From Candidatus Woesearchaeota archaeon CG10_big_fil_rev_8_21_14_0_10_37_12 (GTDB taxonomy: Archaea > Nanobdellota > Nanobdellia > Woesearchaeales > ARS49): 64,000 nucleotides of DNA. Made by a program: the position numbers and the translations under genes. Below are positions 49,549 through 58,550 of the stretch, piece by piece (position 1 is the stretch's first letter; every line of letters starts with the position of its first letter). The DNA lies in NCBI GenBank assembly GCA_002762795.1, contig PCYA01000014.1:1-64000 (forward strand). The letters are read 5' to 3'. Under the pieces are notes generated by a model that did no database searches, was not told the origin of the DNA, and was given only the letters and a program-made list of their open reading frames with translations.

Positions 49549-50638
49549 ATCTCTTCCCAACCTTGCTCTCCATATTGAATAAGCAATGTTTTTCTGTTTG
49601 AGGTGCGATCTTCTCCAAATGTTATGGGCTCGGCAAGTCCTTCATACGATTCTGTTTGCAATATATTTGCTACACATTCGGAATTTGTTCCGTTGCATTT
49701 TTTGAACGCATGTGCTAAAAACATTATTCCATCGTATGCGAAAAGTGCATCAGGAATTAATTCTTCTCCATAAACTTCATTATATCTTTTAGCAAACTGT
49801 TCCATTTGAGGATTACTTTTTCCTTCAACAAAACCGTACCATGTTGAAATGGCTTTGTTTTTACTGAATTGTTCATTTGCAGAGTTTGCTGATGGGAGGA
49901 ACGGTGCAACTGCGTGGTATGTTGGAGTGTCGATTAGTCCTAATTCTTCGAATTGTGGCATGACTTTGTCTTCAGATCTCCATACGCAAAACACGAAAGC
50001 ATCCGATTTTGTTTTTTTTGCTTTGAGCAAGTATGTTCTAAAATCCTGTTCGCTTGGATCAACTGTCTGGTCAGAGATAAACTTTAATTTTTTATTGCTT
50101 AAGAATGAGTCATGAAATTGCTCGCATGCTTCGCTTGTTTCTCCAAGATATGCAAGTGTTTTATGATTTTGCAGAGTAACGTGTTCTGCTAATACTTTTC
50201 CTTGATCAACAATGTCAAAATAATCTCTGAAAACAAAAGAGTTTTCCTTTGACATTGTTGAAACAGTTGACTGGTAAATTAAAATTTTGCCTGCTTCCTG
50301 TGCAATTGGGGAAATTGGTTGTGCAATGTGAGTGAATGCACTGAAAACCACATCAACATTGTCCACTTCAAGCAATTTGTGCATTGCTGTTGTTGCCGCA
50401 ACAGAGTCTCCTTGGTTGTCTTCTGCAAGAATAACAAGATTTCTCCCATTAATTCCTTCGTTTTCATTAACATCCTGAATCGCCAGTTCTAATCCTTGTT
50501 TCTCTGCTGTTCCATAGAATGCCAGATTGCCCGTTAATGCAAGGTTTGCTCCTATTTTGATATTTTCTTGCAGAGTGGCTTGATTTTGCATGCTGCAAGC
50601 ATGAGAAAGCAAAATAGTGCTATTGTTGTCTGTTTCAT
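49545..50638 (-). pseudogene. Leu/Ile/Val-type solute-binding lipoprotein with signal peptide out of frame
   Basis: The mature part is a type I periplasmic-binding fold: IKIGANLALTGNLAFYGTAEKQGLELAIQDVNENEGINGRNL, VDVVFSAFTHIAQPISPIAQ and DALFAYDGIMFLAHA. The track's GTG start gives no signal peptide. In another frame from ATG 50638 there is MKQTTIALFCFLMLAAC, a perfect lipobox. One extra A in the TGCAAAATCAAG run (about 50584-50587) would give LAACKNQATLQ in one frame. So it carries a one-base deletion or a sequence error. It would bind amino acids or similar compounds. Confidence 0.85.
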
Positions 50639-50702
50639 TACTCGTCACTCTCCATTGTTATCACTAAGTGCAGAAAAGTGAGAAAACTATATTAATTATG
50701 TG

Positions 50703-50718
50703 TGTCTATAAATAGACA
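50703..50718. promoter_or_regulatory. Palindromic operator candidate before TrmB gene 2
   Basis: TGTCTAT-AA-ATAGACA is a perfect 7+7 inverted repeat immediately before the TATA-like TTTATAAG (50721-50728), which is about 25 bases before the ATG at 50751. It sits in the shared region with the divergent binding-protein gene, so both could be controlled by the TrmB-like protein. Confidence 0.6.
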
Positions 50719-50750
50719 AATTTATAAGGGCGGGTTTCTGAACGACTTGT

Positions 50751-51455
50751 ATGAATGCTAAAGAGCTTACCAAACTTGGACTTACGGATGCTGAAGCGCG
50801 CATATATCATACAATCTTAAAATTAAATGTGTGTACGGTGAAAGATATTGCAAAGGAGTGCGGGTTTCACCGTACAAACATATACGATGTTATTGAGCAA
50901 CTAAAAGAAAAGGGGCTTGTTACGTTTGTAAAAGAAGGCAAAGTTATGAAATATCAGCCAGCAGATCCGCATAACTTTTATGAGCTGCTAAAAGAGAAAG
51001 AAGATTTTCTTGACTCGATTTTTCCTGAATTGGAGAAATTGCATAAGCAAAAAACATCGCCTGTTGTTGTGGAAGTATACAAGGGCGAGGAAGGAATGAA
51101 GTCTGCGTACAGGGATATTGTGCGGGAAAAGAGCAAAGTATACGGGTTTGGCATTCGTGGCCAATTGAGAGGTTACCTGCCCATGTTTGCAGAACAGTGG
51201 TTGCGTGATATGAAAAAACATAAAATTCCACTATGCGGGATTTACACGCAGCGCAAAGATCCACCTCCGTATATTACAGAAATAAGGTATGTTTCAAAAG
51301 AACTCGGGAGTCCTGCATGCACATTAATATACGCTGATAAAATAAACATTAACATCTGGGAGCCGTCAATGGTCGCAATTATCATCAAGTCAAAACTTGT
51401 TGCGGACATGTACAAAAAACATTTTGACTTGCTTTGGAAGATCGCAAAGAAGTAA
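50751..51455 (+). CDS. TrmB-family transcriptional regulator 2
   Basis: The 234-residue protein opens with a TrmB winged helix: LTKLGLTDAEARIYHTILKLNVCTVKDIAKECGFHRTNIYDVIEQLKEKGLV, followed by a coiled stretch (KEKEDFLDSIFPELEKLHKQK) and a C-terminal domain starting VEVYKGEEGMKSAYRDIV. It is divergent from the binding-protein gene with a palindrome between. It probably controls uptake of the ligand of one or both nearby binding proteins. Confidence 0.87.
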   Translation: MNAKELTKLGLTDAEARIYHTILKLNVCTVKDIAKECGFHRTNIYDVIEQLKEKGLVTFVKEGKVMKYQPADPHNFYELLKEKEDFLDSIFPELEKLHKQKTSPVVVEVYKGEEGMKSAYRDIVREKSKVYGFGIRGQLRGYLPMFAEQWLRDMKKHKIPLCGIYTQRKDPPPYITEIRYVSKELGSPACTLIYADKININIWEPSMVAIIIKSKLVADMYKKHFDLLWKIAKK

Positions 51456-51465
51456 AGCAAAAAAA

Positions 51466-52578
51466 TTAAGATAAGCTACTTCGCTCAACAGTGATTTGTT
51501 CTCCACTAATAATTTCTTTAACTAAGAATGGTTTTGTAACCCCTCCTTTACCATCGAATGTTAACGTCCCTGAAACGCCATCATATGTTTTCAGACCAGT
51601 AAGGTATTCTTGCAATACTGTTGGATTTTCACTTTCTGTTTCTTTCATTGCTTGCGCAAGCAACATCACCGCATCGTACGCTGTGTCTGCTCCGTAATCA
51701 ATTGGCACACCAAATCTTTTATTGTATTTCTCTACAAACACGTCATTTGGTGTTGATGATGTAAGCATTATCATCCCGTCATATGTTTTTCCTGCTTGTT
51801 GTATCATATTGTCTCCTACAACCACTGAGTAAAAGGGCAACGTGCTTCCCAAGTCTCGTATTGCTTTTCCAGCTAAAAGTCCAACATTCATTGCTCCGCT
51901 AATAAGCACAACAGAGTCTATTTCTTGTTTTTCTTTTATTTTAAGTGCTTCTGTTCGGAGATCTATCTGATCCATGGCTGGTTCTTGAACAAATGTTTTC
52001 CCGCCTAATTGCTCAAATTTTTTTGTGAATGCCTGCGTTAAATCCTGCGACCATGGTTCTGCTGCACCTATTATTGCAACATTTCGCTGTCCTTCTTCAT
52101 AGATCATTTTTGCAAGTTCATCTGCCAATAAATAATCATGAGGCCACAGATTAAAAATATAGTTACTGCCTTCATTAAATTCTTTTCTTCCAACAGATGG
52201 GCTGATCATCAGAACTTTTTTTTGGTCTGCGAGTTCTGTCAATGGCAGTGCTGTTGGAGTCCACGTTGGACCGATTAAGATGTCAATTCCTTGAATGTCT
52301 GTTAATGTGTTGAACGCAGTAATTGCTGTTTTTGGGTCAAGTTTGTCATCTTGATGGTTTACTGCAATTAATTTACTATTGATTCCTCCTGCAGCATTAA
52401 TTTCTTCTACTGCAAGGTCAATGCCGTTTCGTTCAGCAATGCCCCACGAGTTTCCGTCTCCTGTCAGGATAAGAATACTTCCAAGTTTTATCGTGTCCTG
52501 CTGCGCTGAACAGCCAATGAGCAAGGATAGCAGCAAAAATGTAAATATGACTTTTGTTTTTATGTATTTTGATTTCAT
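51466..52578 (-). CDS. Leu/Ile/Val-type solute-binding lipoprotein 2
   Basis: The start at 52578 (MKSKYIKTKVIFTFLLLSLLIGCSAQQ) has GGTGG upstream and a good lipobox (LIGC). The body is a type I periplasmic binding fold: IKLGSILILTGDGNSWGIAERNGIDLAVEEINAAGGINSK, IDILIGPTWTPTALPL, and IDYGADTAYDAVMLLAQA. About 370 residues. It lies beside the first binding protein, but no permease or ATPase is in the window, so these may act as receptors or use a distant ABC system. Confidence 0.92.
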   Translation of the reverse strand: MKSKYIKTKVIFTFLLLSLLIGCSAQQDTIKLGSILILTGDGNSWGIAERNGIDLAVEEINAAGGINSKLIAVNHQDDKLDPKTAITAFNTLTDIQGIDILIGPTWTPTALPLTELADQKKVLMISPSVGRKEFNEGSNYIFNLWPHDYLLADELAKMIYEEGQRNVAIIGAAEPWSQDLTQAFTKKFEQLGGKTFVQEPAMDQIDLRTEALKIKEKQEIDSVVLISGAMNVGLLAGKAIRDLGSTLPFYSVVVGDNMIQQAGKTYDGMIMLTSSTPNDVFVEKYNKRFGVPIDYGADTAYDAVMLLAQAMKETESENPTVLQEYLTGLKTYDGVSGTLTFDGKGGVTKPFLVKEIISGEQITVERSSLS

Positions 52579-52682
52579 GTGTACCACCAGTAAGTTAGAA
52601 AACCTCATCATATTTAGAATTTCTTACAAGAAAATCAATAAAATCACAATATTCTTATAGTTTTTATGTTATTAATAGAAAG

Positions 52683-53639
52683 ATGAAGCTTGACAGCAAA
52701 GACCGGAAGATTTTGTTTGAGTTAAGTTGCAATGCGCGACAGCACAACACCACACTGGGAAAAAAACTTGGACTTAAGCCAGACGTGCTGCAATACAGAA
52801 TTGATCGACTTGTAAAAGAAAGAGTTATTACGAGTTTTTCTGCGTACCTTAATTTTCATAAGCTTGGGTACATAGATTTCGGGTTATACATAAGTTCTAA
52901 GTTGGACAAAAAGAAAGAAGTCGAGTTCATGAAAAAAACAGAACAGCACAAAAACGTTTCGTATTTCTCAAAAGTTGGAGGAACACATAAGTTTATAATA
53001 GGAATGTTAGCAAAAGACCCAATTCAGTTGAGCGAATTGCTTAAAGAGATCACTGCTGATTTTGAAGATTTTATTGAGGACGTTAATATTTTAACAAGAT
53101 TAGAACTGCTACAATTTCCAAGAAAATATTTTGTAAAAGAACAAAATGTGAAAAAAAATCCGCAGTTTGGGGGCAGAATTGGACAATTAAAAATTGATGA
53201 GTTGGATAAAAAGATTGTCAAGTTATTGTCAAACAATGCACGATTAAAGATAACAGAAATCGCAAAAAAAGTCAAACAACCACACTCTACTGTTTTGTTG
53301 AGAATAAAAAATCTTGAAAAAAAAGAAATCATTACAGGTTATGTTGCATGGACTGCACCTGAAAAATACAATTATCAATCATACCTGTTGTTAATGAAAA
53401 CAAAAAATATGAACAAAAGTAAAGAACGAAAGCTAATAACTTTTTGTCAATCTCATGCACAAGTTTGTTGGATGATTAAAACCCTTGGCTCTTGGGATTT
53501 CGAGATTGGTGTTGATGTTGAAAACCAAGAGCAGTTGCAAAATGTTATTGCAGAACTAAAAGACGCATGTCCTGAAATAATGAGAATTGATTTTTTGACT
53601 ATTTTCAAAGTTTTGAAATATACGCTGTATCCTTTCTGA
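52683..53639 (+). CDS. Tandem AsnC/Lrp-type regulator
   Basis: Two HTH units: LDSKDRKILFELSCNARQHNTTLGKKLGLKPDVLQYRIDRLVKERVI and ELDKKIVKLLSNNARLKITEIAKKVKQPHSTVLLRIKNLEKKEII. It is divergent from the binding-protein gene at 52578 with a 104-base promoter region, so it may regulate amino-acid uptake. Third member of this family in the window (with 25594 and 43773). 318 residues. Confidence 0.87.
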   Translation: MKLDSKDRKILFELSCNARQHNTTLGKKLGLKPDVLQYRIDRLVKERVITSFSAYLNFHKLGYIDFGLYISSKLDKKKEVEFMKKTEQHKNVSYFSKVGGTHKFIIGMLAKDPIQLSELLKEITADFEDFIEDVNILTRLELLQFPRKYFVKEQNVKKNPQFGGRIGQLKIDELDKKIVKLLSNNARLKITEIAKKVKQPHSTVLLRIKNLEKKEIITGYVAWTAPEKYNYQSYLLLMKTKNMNKSKERKLITFCQSHAQVCWMIKTLGSWDFEIGVDVENQEQLQNVIAELKDACPEIMRIDFLTIFKVLKYTLYPF

Positions 53640-53661
53640 ATTATTTTTTCTAAAGAACAAG

Positions 53662-53686
53662 AGCCCGTCAGTTTCCCGACGAGCCA
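53662..53686 (-). terminator. Terminator-like hairpin after the small zinc-protein gene
   Basis: On the minus strand GGCTCGTC-GGGAAACT-GACGGGCTC forms a 7-8 base stem followed by TTGTTCTTT. It lies just past the stop of the 53706-53828 gene and also between convergent genes, so it may act in either direction. Confidence 0.5.
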
Positions 53687-53705
53687 ATGTTGTAGTGAGT
53701 GAAGA

Positions 53706-53828
53706 CTAGTAATTATCCAGCCATTCATACCTAGATATTTGCGAAGTTGAACAGCTTCTGCAAATATATGGATCATTGTGTGCGCTTTTGTGGATGGGTA
53801 ACCCGCAGCCAATACAAAGGTTTTTCAT
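53706..53828 (-). CDS. Small zinc-finger protein (40 aa)
   Basis: ATG 53828 to TAG 53706. The product reads MKNLCIGCGLPIHKSAHNDPY then ICRSCSTSQ, giving two CxxC pairs, a one-zinc ribbon. It starts two bases after the stop of the acidic small gene. The ORF track lists only an overlapping shadow in another frame (53453-53812). The Cys spacing and coupling support this reading. Function unknown. Confidence 0.75.
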   Translation of the reverse strand: MKNLCIGCGLPIHKSAHNDPYICRSCSTSQISRYEWLDNY

Positions 53829-53830
53829 TG

Positions 53831-53989
53831 TTAATAATCTCCTTCGTCCCAACTTTCTATCATTTCATCGTTGGCAAGTTCTGCTCCTTGCATAAAACCA
53901 AGCTCCCATGCTGATCCACCGTCAAGGGCATCTTCCATTGCTTCTTCTTGGTCTTCCCAAAGATCATCCATTGAATCTAGTTCATCCAT
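53831..53989 (-). CDS. Small acidic protein (52 aa)
   Basis: GGAGGTG lies 8-9 bases before the ATG, one of the strongest ribosome sites in the window. The product begins MDELDSMDDLWEDQEEAMED, rich in Asp and Glu with several Trp and Met, and ends ESWDEGDY. It is translated upstream of the zinc-finger protein. It is absent from the ORF track. It resembles in style, not sequence, the acidic protein at 945. Function unknown. Confidence 0.75.
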   Translation of the reverse strand: MDELDSMDDLWEDQEEAMEDALDGGSAWELGFMQGAELANDEMIESWDEGDY

Positions 53990-54165
53990 ATAGTATACAC
54001 CTCCTGTGTTGAATTTATTAATCTGAGAATTCGATTTATATCTTCTGCTAATACTTTATAGAATTTATATAAAAAAATCAATATTATAAACAAAAACAAA
54101 GAAAATCATAAAATCAAAAATATTATATAGTTCATAGTATCTACATTTTTGGGGAAGAATCTACC

Positions 54166-55098
54166 ATGAAAAGAAAAGTCATCCAAATAGCAGACAGCAC
54201 TCAGCTAATCTCATTACCAAGAAAATGGGCATTAAAAAATAACGTTAAGAAAGGGGAAGAGCTCGATGTTATAGATAAAGCAAATACTTTAACTATTTCC
54301 TGTGATACAAAACAAAAAGCTGAAAGAGCAATAATTCGTTTTAGTGATTATGGTGCATTGAGTGCAAGAGCTATTTTTGGACTATATAGGTTTGGTGTTG
54401 ATGAAATGAAAATTTTAGTTGATTCTCCAGATGAATTTCAAGAACTGCTCAATATTAGCCATGGAGATGCTGTTGGCTTTGAAATGGTTGAACAAGGAAC
54501 TAATTATTGTTTGCTAAAAAACATTGCAGGGGATACACAAGGATTTGAAACAATGCTGCGACGAACTTTTTTGTTGCTTCAAAATATGGCTGATGAAGGA
54601 GTAAAAGCACTTAAAAAAGGAGATCAAAGCGCGCTCAAAAATTTAATAATGTTAGAAAAAAGCAATAATCGCTTTACAACTGTTTGCAGAAGGCATGTGA
54701 ACAAGCATGAACATGATAAGTTCAAATCAGGCCCACTTTATGCAATCATAGAAGAATTGGAGAATATTGCTGACGAGTATAAATATTTGTTTGAGCAGTT
54801 AAAAAATGTGGAAAAAGGAAAATTAAACGTAACAAAAGAACATATTGAGCTATACGACAAGCTTGCCCAAATGATTCGTTTATTCCATGAAGCTTTTTAC
54901 AAAGAAGATCATAAAAAACTTGCAACTGCTGCAGAACTACGAAAAGAGATTGTTAATGCATGTTACAAGCGTGCAGAAAAAGACAAAGGACATATTTATT
55001 TTGCACTTAATCATCACGCATTAATATTAGCTCAAAGAGTGTTTAATATGGTTGGTCCTTATCTTGCAATGAAACCTGCGAAAGTAGAAGAAATATGA
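54166..55098 (+). CDS. AbrB-PhoU domain protein (archaeal PhoU-like)
   Basis: N-terminal SpoVT/AbrB-type swapped-hairpin domain (KRKVIQIADSTQLISLPRKWALKNNVKKGEELDVID), then PhoU-like helical bundles (RRTFLLLQNMADEGVKALKKGD...; ELENIADEYKYLFEQL). 310 residues, typical of archaeal phosphate-uptake regulator proteins. It probably senses phosphate status and binds DNA. The stop TGA is immediately followed by a family-1 repeat. The 176-base upstream region is very AT-rich with tattatatag at 54119. Confidence 0.9.
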   Translation: MKRKVIQIADSTQLISLPRKWALKNNVKKGEELDVIDKANTLTISCDTKQKAERAIIRFSDYGALSARAIFGLYRFGVDEMKILVDSPDEFQELLNISHGDAVGFEMVEQGTNYCLLKNIAGDTQGFETMLRRTFLLLQNMADEGVKALKKGDQSALKNLIMLEKSNNRFTTVCRRHVNKHEHDKFKSGPLYAIIEELENIADEYKYLFEQLKNVEKGKLNVTKEHIELYDKLAQMIRLFHEAFYKEDHKKLATAAELRKEIVNACYKRAEKDKGHIYFALNHHALILAQRVFNMVGPYLAMKPAKVEEI

Positions 55099-55229
55099 TT
55101 ATTGCAAAGTTCGCAAGAACTTTGTAGAGGGGTTTAATACCCTGCCCTTTAGGGCGAACTTTGCAAGTAGAAAAACGCACGATAAAATACCCCGACCTTC
55201 AGGTCGGGGAATAGTGCGTTTTTCTTTAT
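55099..55229 (+). repeat. Family-1 double-hairpin repeat, uninterrupted copy
   Basis: TTATTGCAAAGTTCGC...GGGCGAACTTTGC, linker AAGTAG, AAAAACGCAC...CCCCGACCTTCAGGTCGGGG...GTGCGTTTTTCTTTAT. It gives the empty site for element F (CTGCCC|TTTAGGGC). It starts right at the PhoU gene stop and its right end overlaps the stop of the convergent HAD gene, so it lies exactly between two genes. Confidence 0.85.
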
Positions 55230-55915
55230 TTTTTTCCTAAAACAATTTCTTCAAGTTGATAAATGTCTTTCAAATTGTGGTGTCTATCTGGATTTTCGGG
55301 ATTGTTCCATTCACTATTTACTGCAGCGGTACACATGCCTAAATTTGCTGCAGGTTGTAAATCGCGGCGTACTGAATTGCCCACTGAAATAACTTCATGA
55401 GACTTGTATGGTTTTTGGTTAAGAAAATATTTGAAAGGTTGTTCATCAGGTTTCCAGGGCCCTCCATTAGATGATGTGTACCAAGGTAATTCAAACATAT
55501 CTGCAACGTCAAGAGCAGTTAATAACAACTTAGCATTATCCTCACGATTAGATGTCAACAAATACAATAACATTCCGGCACTATTAAGCTCCTTGAACAT
55601 ATTGCGTAATCGCTTGTCAGGTTTTAACCTTTGTGCAACTTGAGGATAATTTGGAATGCGCCAGGCTTCTTCAGGATCTATGCCTAACGAAATAAGAGTT
55701 CTTATAGTGTCACCTACTTTTTCATATTCTGTTTTGTAAACTTTATATGCATCTTCAGGAGTTAGAGTTTTTTTTCGGCGTGAGTATTTAGAAATGAGAG
55801 TTTCCAATACTGCACTTTTTATTCGTATTGTTCTTCTTGTTTTTTGCGCAGGTGTAAGTTGATAAAGTGTTCCGTCTAAATCTATTATTCCTGCTTTAAT
55901 TTTGGGTTTAGTCAC
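55226..55915 (-). CDS. HAD-superfamily hydrolase 2
   Basis: HAD motifs: AGIIDLDGTLYQLTP, LLYLLTSNRED, a Lys in GGPWKPDEQPFKYF and EVISVGNSVRRDLQPA, which is the motif IV position. 229 residues. The start at 55915 overlaps the end of the kinase-like gene by eight bases, so the two are translated together. The stop codon lies within the family-1 repeat end. Substrate unknown; a phosphatase opposing the kinase-like partner is attractive but unproven. Confidence 0.83.
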   Translation of the reverse strand: MTKPKIKAGIIDLDGTLYQLTPAQKTRRTIRIKSAVLETLISKYSRRKKTLTPEDAYKVYKTEYEKVGDTIRTLISLGIDPEEAWRIPNYPQVAQRLKPDKRLRNMFKELNSAGMLLYLLTSNREDNAKLLLTALDVADMFELPWYTSSNGGPWKPDEQPFKYFLNQKPYKSHEVISVGNSVRRDLQPAANLGMCTAAVNSEWNNPENPDRHHNLKDIYQLEEIVLGKK

Positions 55916-58157
55916 GTGCTGGTTCCTCCCAGTTCAACCTATATTCTTTTGTATGTGCGTGTATTTTGGCAAATGTAAGTCCCAAATATGCAAGTTGAGC
56001 ATATTTTTTTCTTTCTTTTTTAAATTTTCTGAAAACAGGATCGTAATCTGTTGCTATATTGGTTTTTCCGTTTGTTCTTTGAATCGATCTGCGGCTTTTT
56101 CTGTACCAATTTTCCAAATCAAGCACTCCTTGTCTTTCTGAGAATTTACTAAAAAATGGTTTGAGAAGAGCATCCACAATAGTTGAAGCTGTTTCTGCAC
56201 AATGTTCTATAACTTTTTCAAGTTCTTGGCACCCAGTCTCGTATTCTATACTATCCACAACACTGCGCTGGTAGTCTCTGTAAAGTTGCTTCCAAAACCT
56301 ATCGGCATAAACAATAGTGAGTTTTGCTGCACGATACGCGCACATTAAATTAGTTAACACAAGATTTTTCTCTGAGAACAGTTCATTCTCAGAATTGCTG
56401 TTTCTTGCAAAATAATCAAATAAAGGAGGGTTGTTTATGTCCCAACCGGTGTCTTCCCATAAAAATCTTGTTTGAGGCAGCGTAACTAAATGCGCATAAT
56501 CTTCTGTTAGCGCTCCGTATCTTGCGTCTATATCAACATGAATTGCTGCATCATTAATAGCTTTAACATTTACTTTACCGTCTCGTAAAAATGCCGATTC
56601 AATATCTGCAAGTTCAAACACCACGTTTCTTCTGGCATCATATTTTGGACGTGGAAGGCGTAAACATAAATTTGCTGCTGCTGAATCACGTAAACGAACA
56701 ATATGTTCTTCTGAAACTTGTGTAAACTCAGATAGACAAGACAGCGCAGTAGTGTATGTTGCTCTTTCTGAATCATCAAATAAATCAGGAGTTAAGTTTT
56801 CAAACCTATCATGAAGCGATGCAAGTCCTGCTACATATGAGCTTGCAAGTTCGCCTGGAGAAGGCGGTTGCAAAAAAGGTCGTAAAAGTTTTGACTCTTC
56901 AGGTAAGCTTTCATCAATCTTGCTTAGCTGTTGAAACGTGAGGCAGTCGTAAAGAAATTTTTTTACAAGATCTTTTCGAAGGTGATCAAGAGGTTCATTG
57001 GGTGATTTTTCGCAGGTTTCATTGATAACTTCTAATACTTTTTCAAGAGAAGGTCCTCGGGCATCTTCCATAAGTAAGAAAGATCCAGTATGGTCTTCTC
57101 CTGTCAACGGAACAGGTCTCAAAATTTTAGCAGTTAAAAATATTGGTCTTGTTAAATGAGGCTTTTGTTCTCTCCAAGGGGATCTTTCATTGAGATATTT
57201 TGCAAAAGGTTTTATTTGTTTTCTTTTTTCATTTTTTAAACTTAATCTAATCAAAGCTCTTGCATCGCGATATCTTTGATTTCCAAGTTCAAAAGGATCA
57301 TATTTTCCTCTATCTGTTAAAAAACGCGCAATGCAATATGGAGTATCAAATCCTCCTACGTCAAGTCGAAAAACACCCCCTTCTCCTATGATTGGAAAAC
57401 CGATTGCAGTTCCCCTATATCCTTCTGCAATTCTCCTAAGAAAAGCTTTGGCAAGAGATTGTGCTTTTCGAGAAGCTCCACTTTTGTGGGATTTTATAAC
57501 TTCAGATATAAGATGTAAATCAATTGTTGTATCTGCAGTTTCTTGATCAGGAATAATTCTACTACGATCTTCATCAAGAGTGGTTTCTCTTTGTTCTCGT
57601 TTAAATTCGTTATCAACCATTTTTTCTAACTGTTTAAAATAAGGATGTTTGTTCGGTCTGTTAAGAACGCGCATTATCAGATGACGTGGTAACGCTATTA
57701 ATTGCTCATCTACCTTTTTTACTCTGCGCAGAGCATCAGTTACAGCATTATTAATAGTTGTAACTGCGTGATTTGGATCTTTAATAAGACAATAACCATC
57801 AATATTTTTTGGACCAATAAATTTATTGAGCAGGTCTTCAAGGGCTTCATCGCTCGTATGTTGTGATGTTTGTCCAATTAATTGTATTGCTCGGGGTGAA
57901 TCTCCAATAAACAAAAGTGGTAATGTTTTTACGTTCAACAAATCAGCTGTGCATGCGTCGGCATATGAAAAAACAACAAGACTATAAGGCAAGGTTTGAT
58001 CACAATTTGCCGTTTCTGCAAAATCAACTTGCGGACCTCCTGCGCACTGTATGGTATTCAAGTGTCTCTTAATATCTTCATCAGAATTAGGCCTTAAAAG
58101 AGCCAGTATCTTTGGTTGTTCTCCAGCACGCTGTATAAGTATTTCTGCTAAATCCAC
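55908..58157 (-). CDS. Large kinase-like protein (about 749 aa)
   Basis: I prefer the GTG at 58157, which has GGGGGA before it; the track's GTG at 58187 is only a few bases after the TATA-like CTTATATAATG. The central part has kinase-fold hints: IGEGGVFRLDVGG (Gly loop), CIARFL, hinge-like FLLMEDARGPSLEKVLEV, catalytic-loop-like RLRDSAAANLCLRLPR and ELADIESAF. These recall aminoglycoside-phosphotransferase/kinase-like folds. The N-terminal 250 and C-terminal 200 residues are unfamiliar. It is coupled to a HAD hydrolase. Confidence 0.55.
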   Translation of the reverse strand: MDLAEILIQRAGEQPKILALLRPNSDEDIKRHLNTIQCAGGPQVDFAETANCDQTLPYSLVVFSYADACTADLLNVKTLPLLFIGDSPRAIQLIGQTSQHTSDEALEDLLNKFIGPKNIDGYCLIKDPNHAVTTINNAVTDALRRVKKVDEQLIALPRHLIMRVLNRPNKHPYFKQLEKMVDNEFKREQRETTLDEDRSRIIPDQETADTTIDLHLISEVIKSHKSGASRKAQSLAKAFLRRIAEGYRGTAIGFPIIGEGGVFRLDVGGFDTPYCIARFLTDRGKYDPFELGNQRYRDARALIRLSLKNEKRKQIKPFAKYLNERSPWREQKPHLTRPIFLTAKILRPVPLTGEDHTGSFLLMEDARGPSLEKVLEVINETCEKSPNEPLDHLRKDLVKKFLYDCLTFQQLSKIDESLPEESKLLRPFLQPPSPGELASSYVAGLASLHDRFENLTPDLFDDSERATYTTALSCLSEFTQVSEEHIVRLRDSAAANLCLRLPRPKYDARRNVVFELADIESAFLRDGKVNVKAINDAAIHVDIDARYGALTEDYAHLVTLPQTRFLWEDTGWDINNPPLFDYFARNSNSENELFSEKNLVLTNLMCAYRAAKLTIVYADRFWKQLYRDYQRSVVDSIEYETGCQELEKVIEHCAETASTIVDALLKPFFSKFSERQGVLDLENWYRKSRRSIQRTNGKTNIATDYDPVFRKFKKERKKYAQLAYLGLTFAKIHAHTKEYRLNWEEPARD

Positions 58158-58253
58158 AATTCCCCCGAGTGAACTAAAAGTACTCACATTATATAAGCTT
58201 TACAGTGAATAAATCACAAAATTTATAAATAGTTCGAATATGTTTAAGAATGT

Positions 58254-58411
58254 CAAGAACCACCCGTCAATAGACGGGTGGCATGAAGCGATAGCTTCAT
58301 CTTCGCTTGTAATGACCAGTGGTTCTTGAGCATGCTCAGAAATATACCAGATCACTATGGTAATAAGGACTCTGTCCATCAGTCAAATAGACTGATGGTA
58401 TATTTCTGACA
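58254..58411 (+). mobile_element. Family-2 double-hairpin element, copy G
   Basis: 158 bases from CAAGAACCACCCGTC to TATTTCTGACA, identical to copy H over its full length. The left flank is AATGT as in H. It lies in the 363-base gap between the kinase-like and 58551 genes. The rest of the gap holds TATA-like TTTAAATAA at 58494 and no gene. Confidence 0.9.
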
Positions 58412-58550
58412 TATTAAATATTATGAACAGTGAGAAGACTATAGAAAAGTTTGACTCGATTTTGATGGTTTTTCAAGCTTTTCTAAGAAGTGTTTAAATA
58501 ACGCAGAAGGTAAAGGTTATTCAAAGCTCTCTATAAAAAGGATAATTTAA

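Noticed and set aside
53453-53812. 119-aa minus-strand ORF starting MAAGYPSTK
   Set aside because: The overlapping frame with ATG 53828 gives a compact CxxC...CxxC protein coupled to the previous gene, while this frame runs antisense into the AsnC gene.
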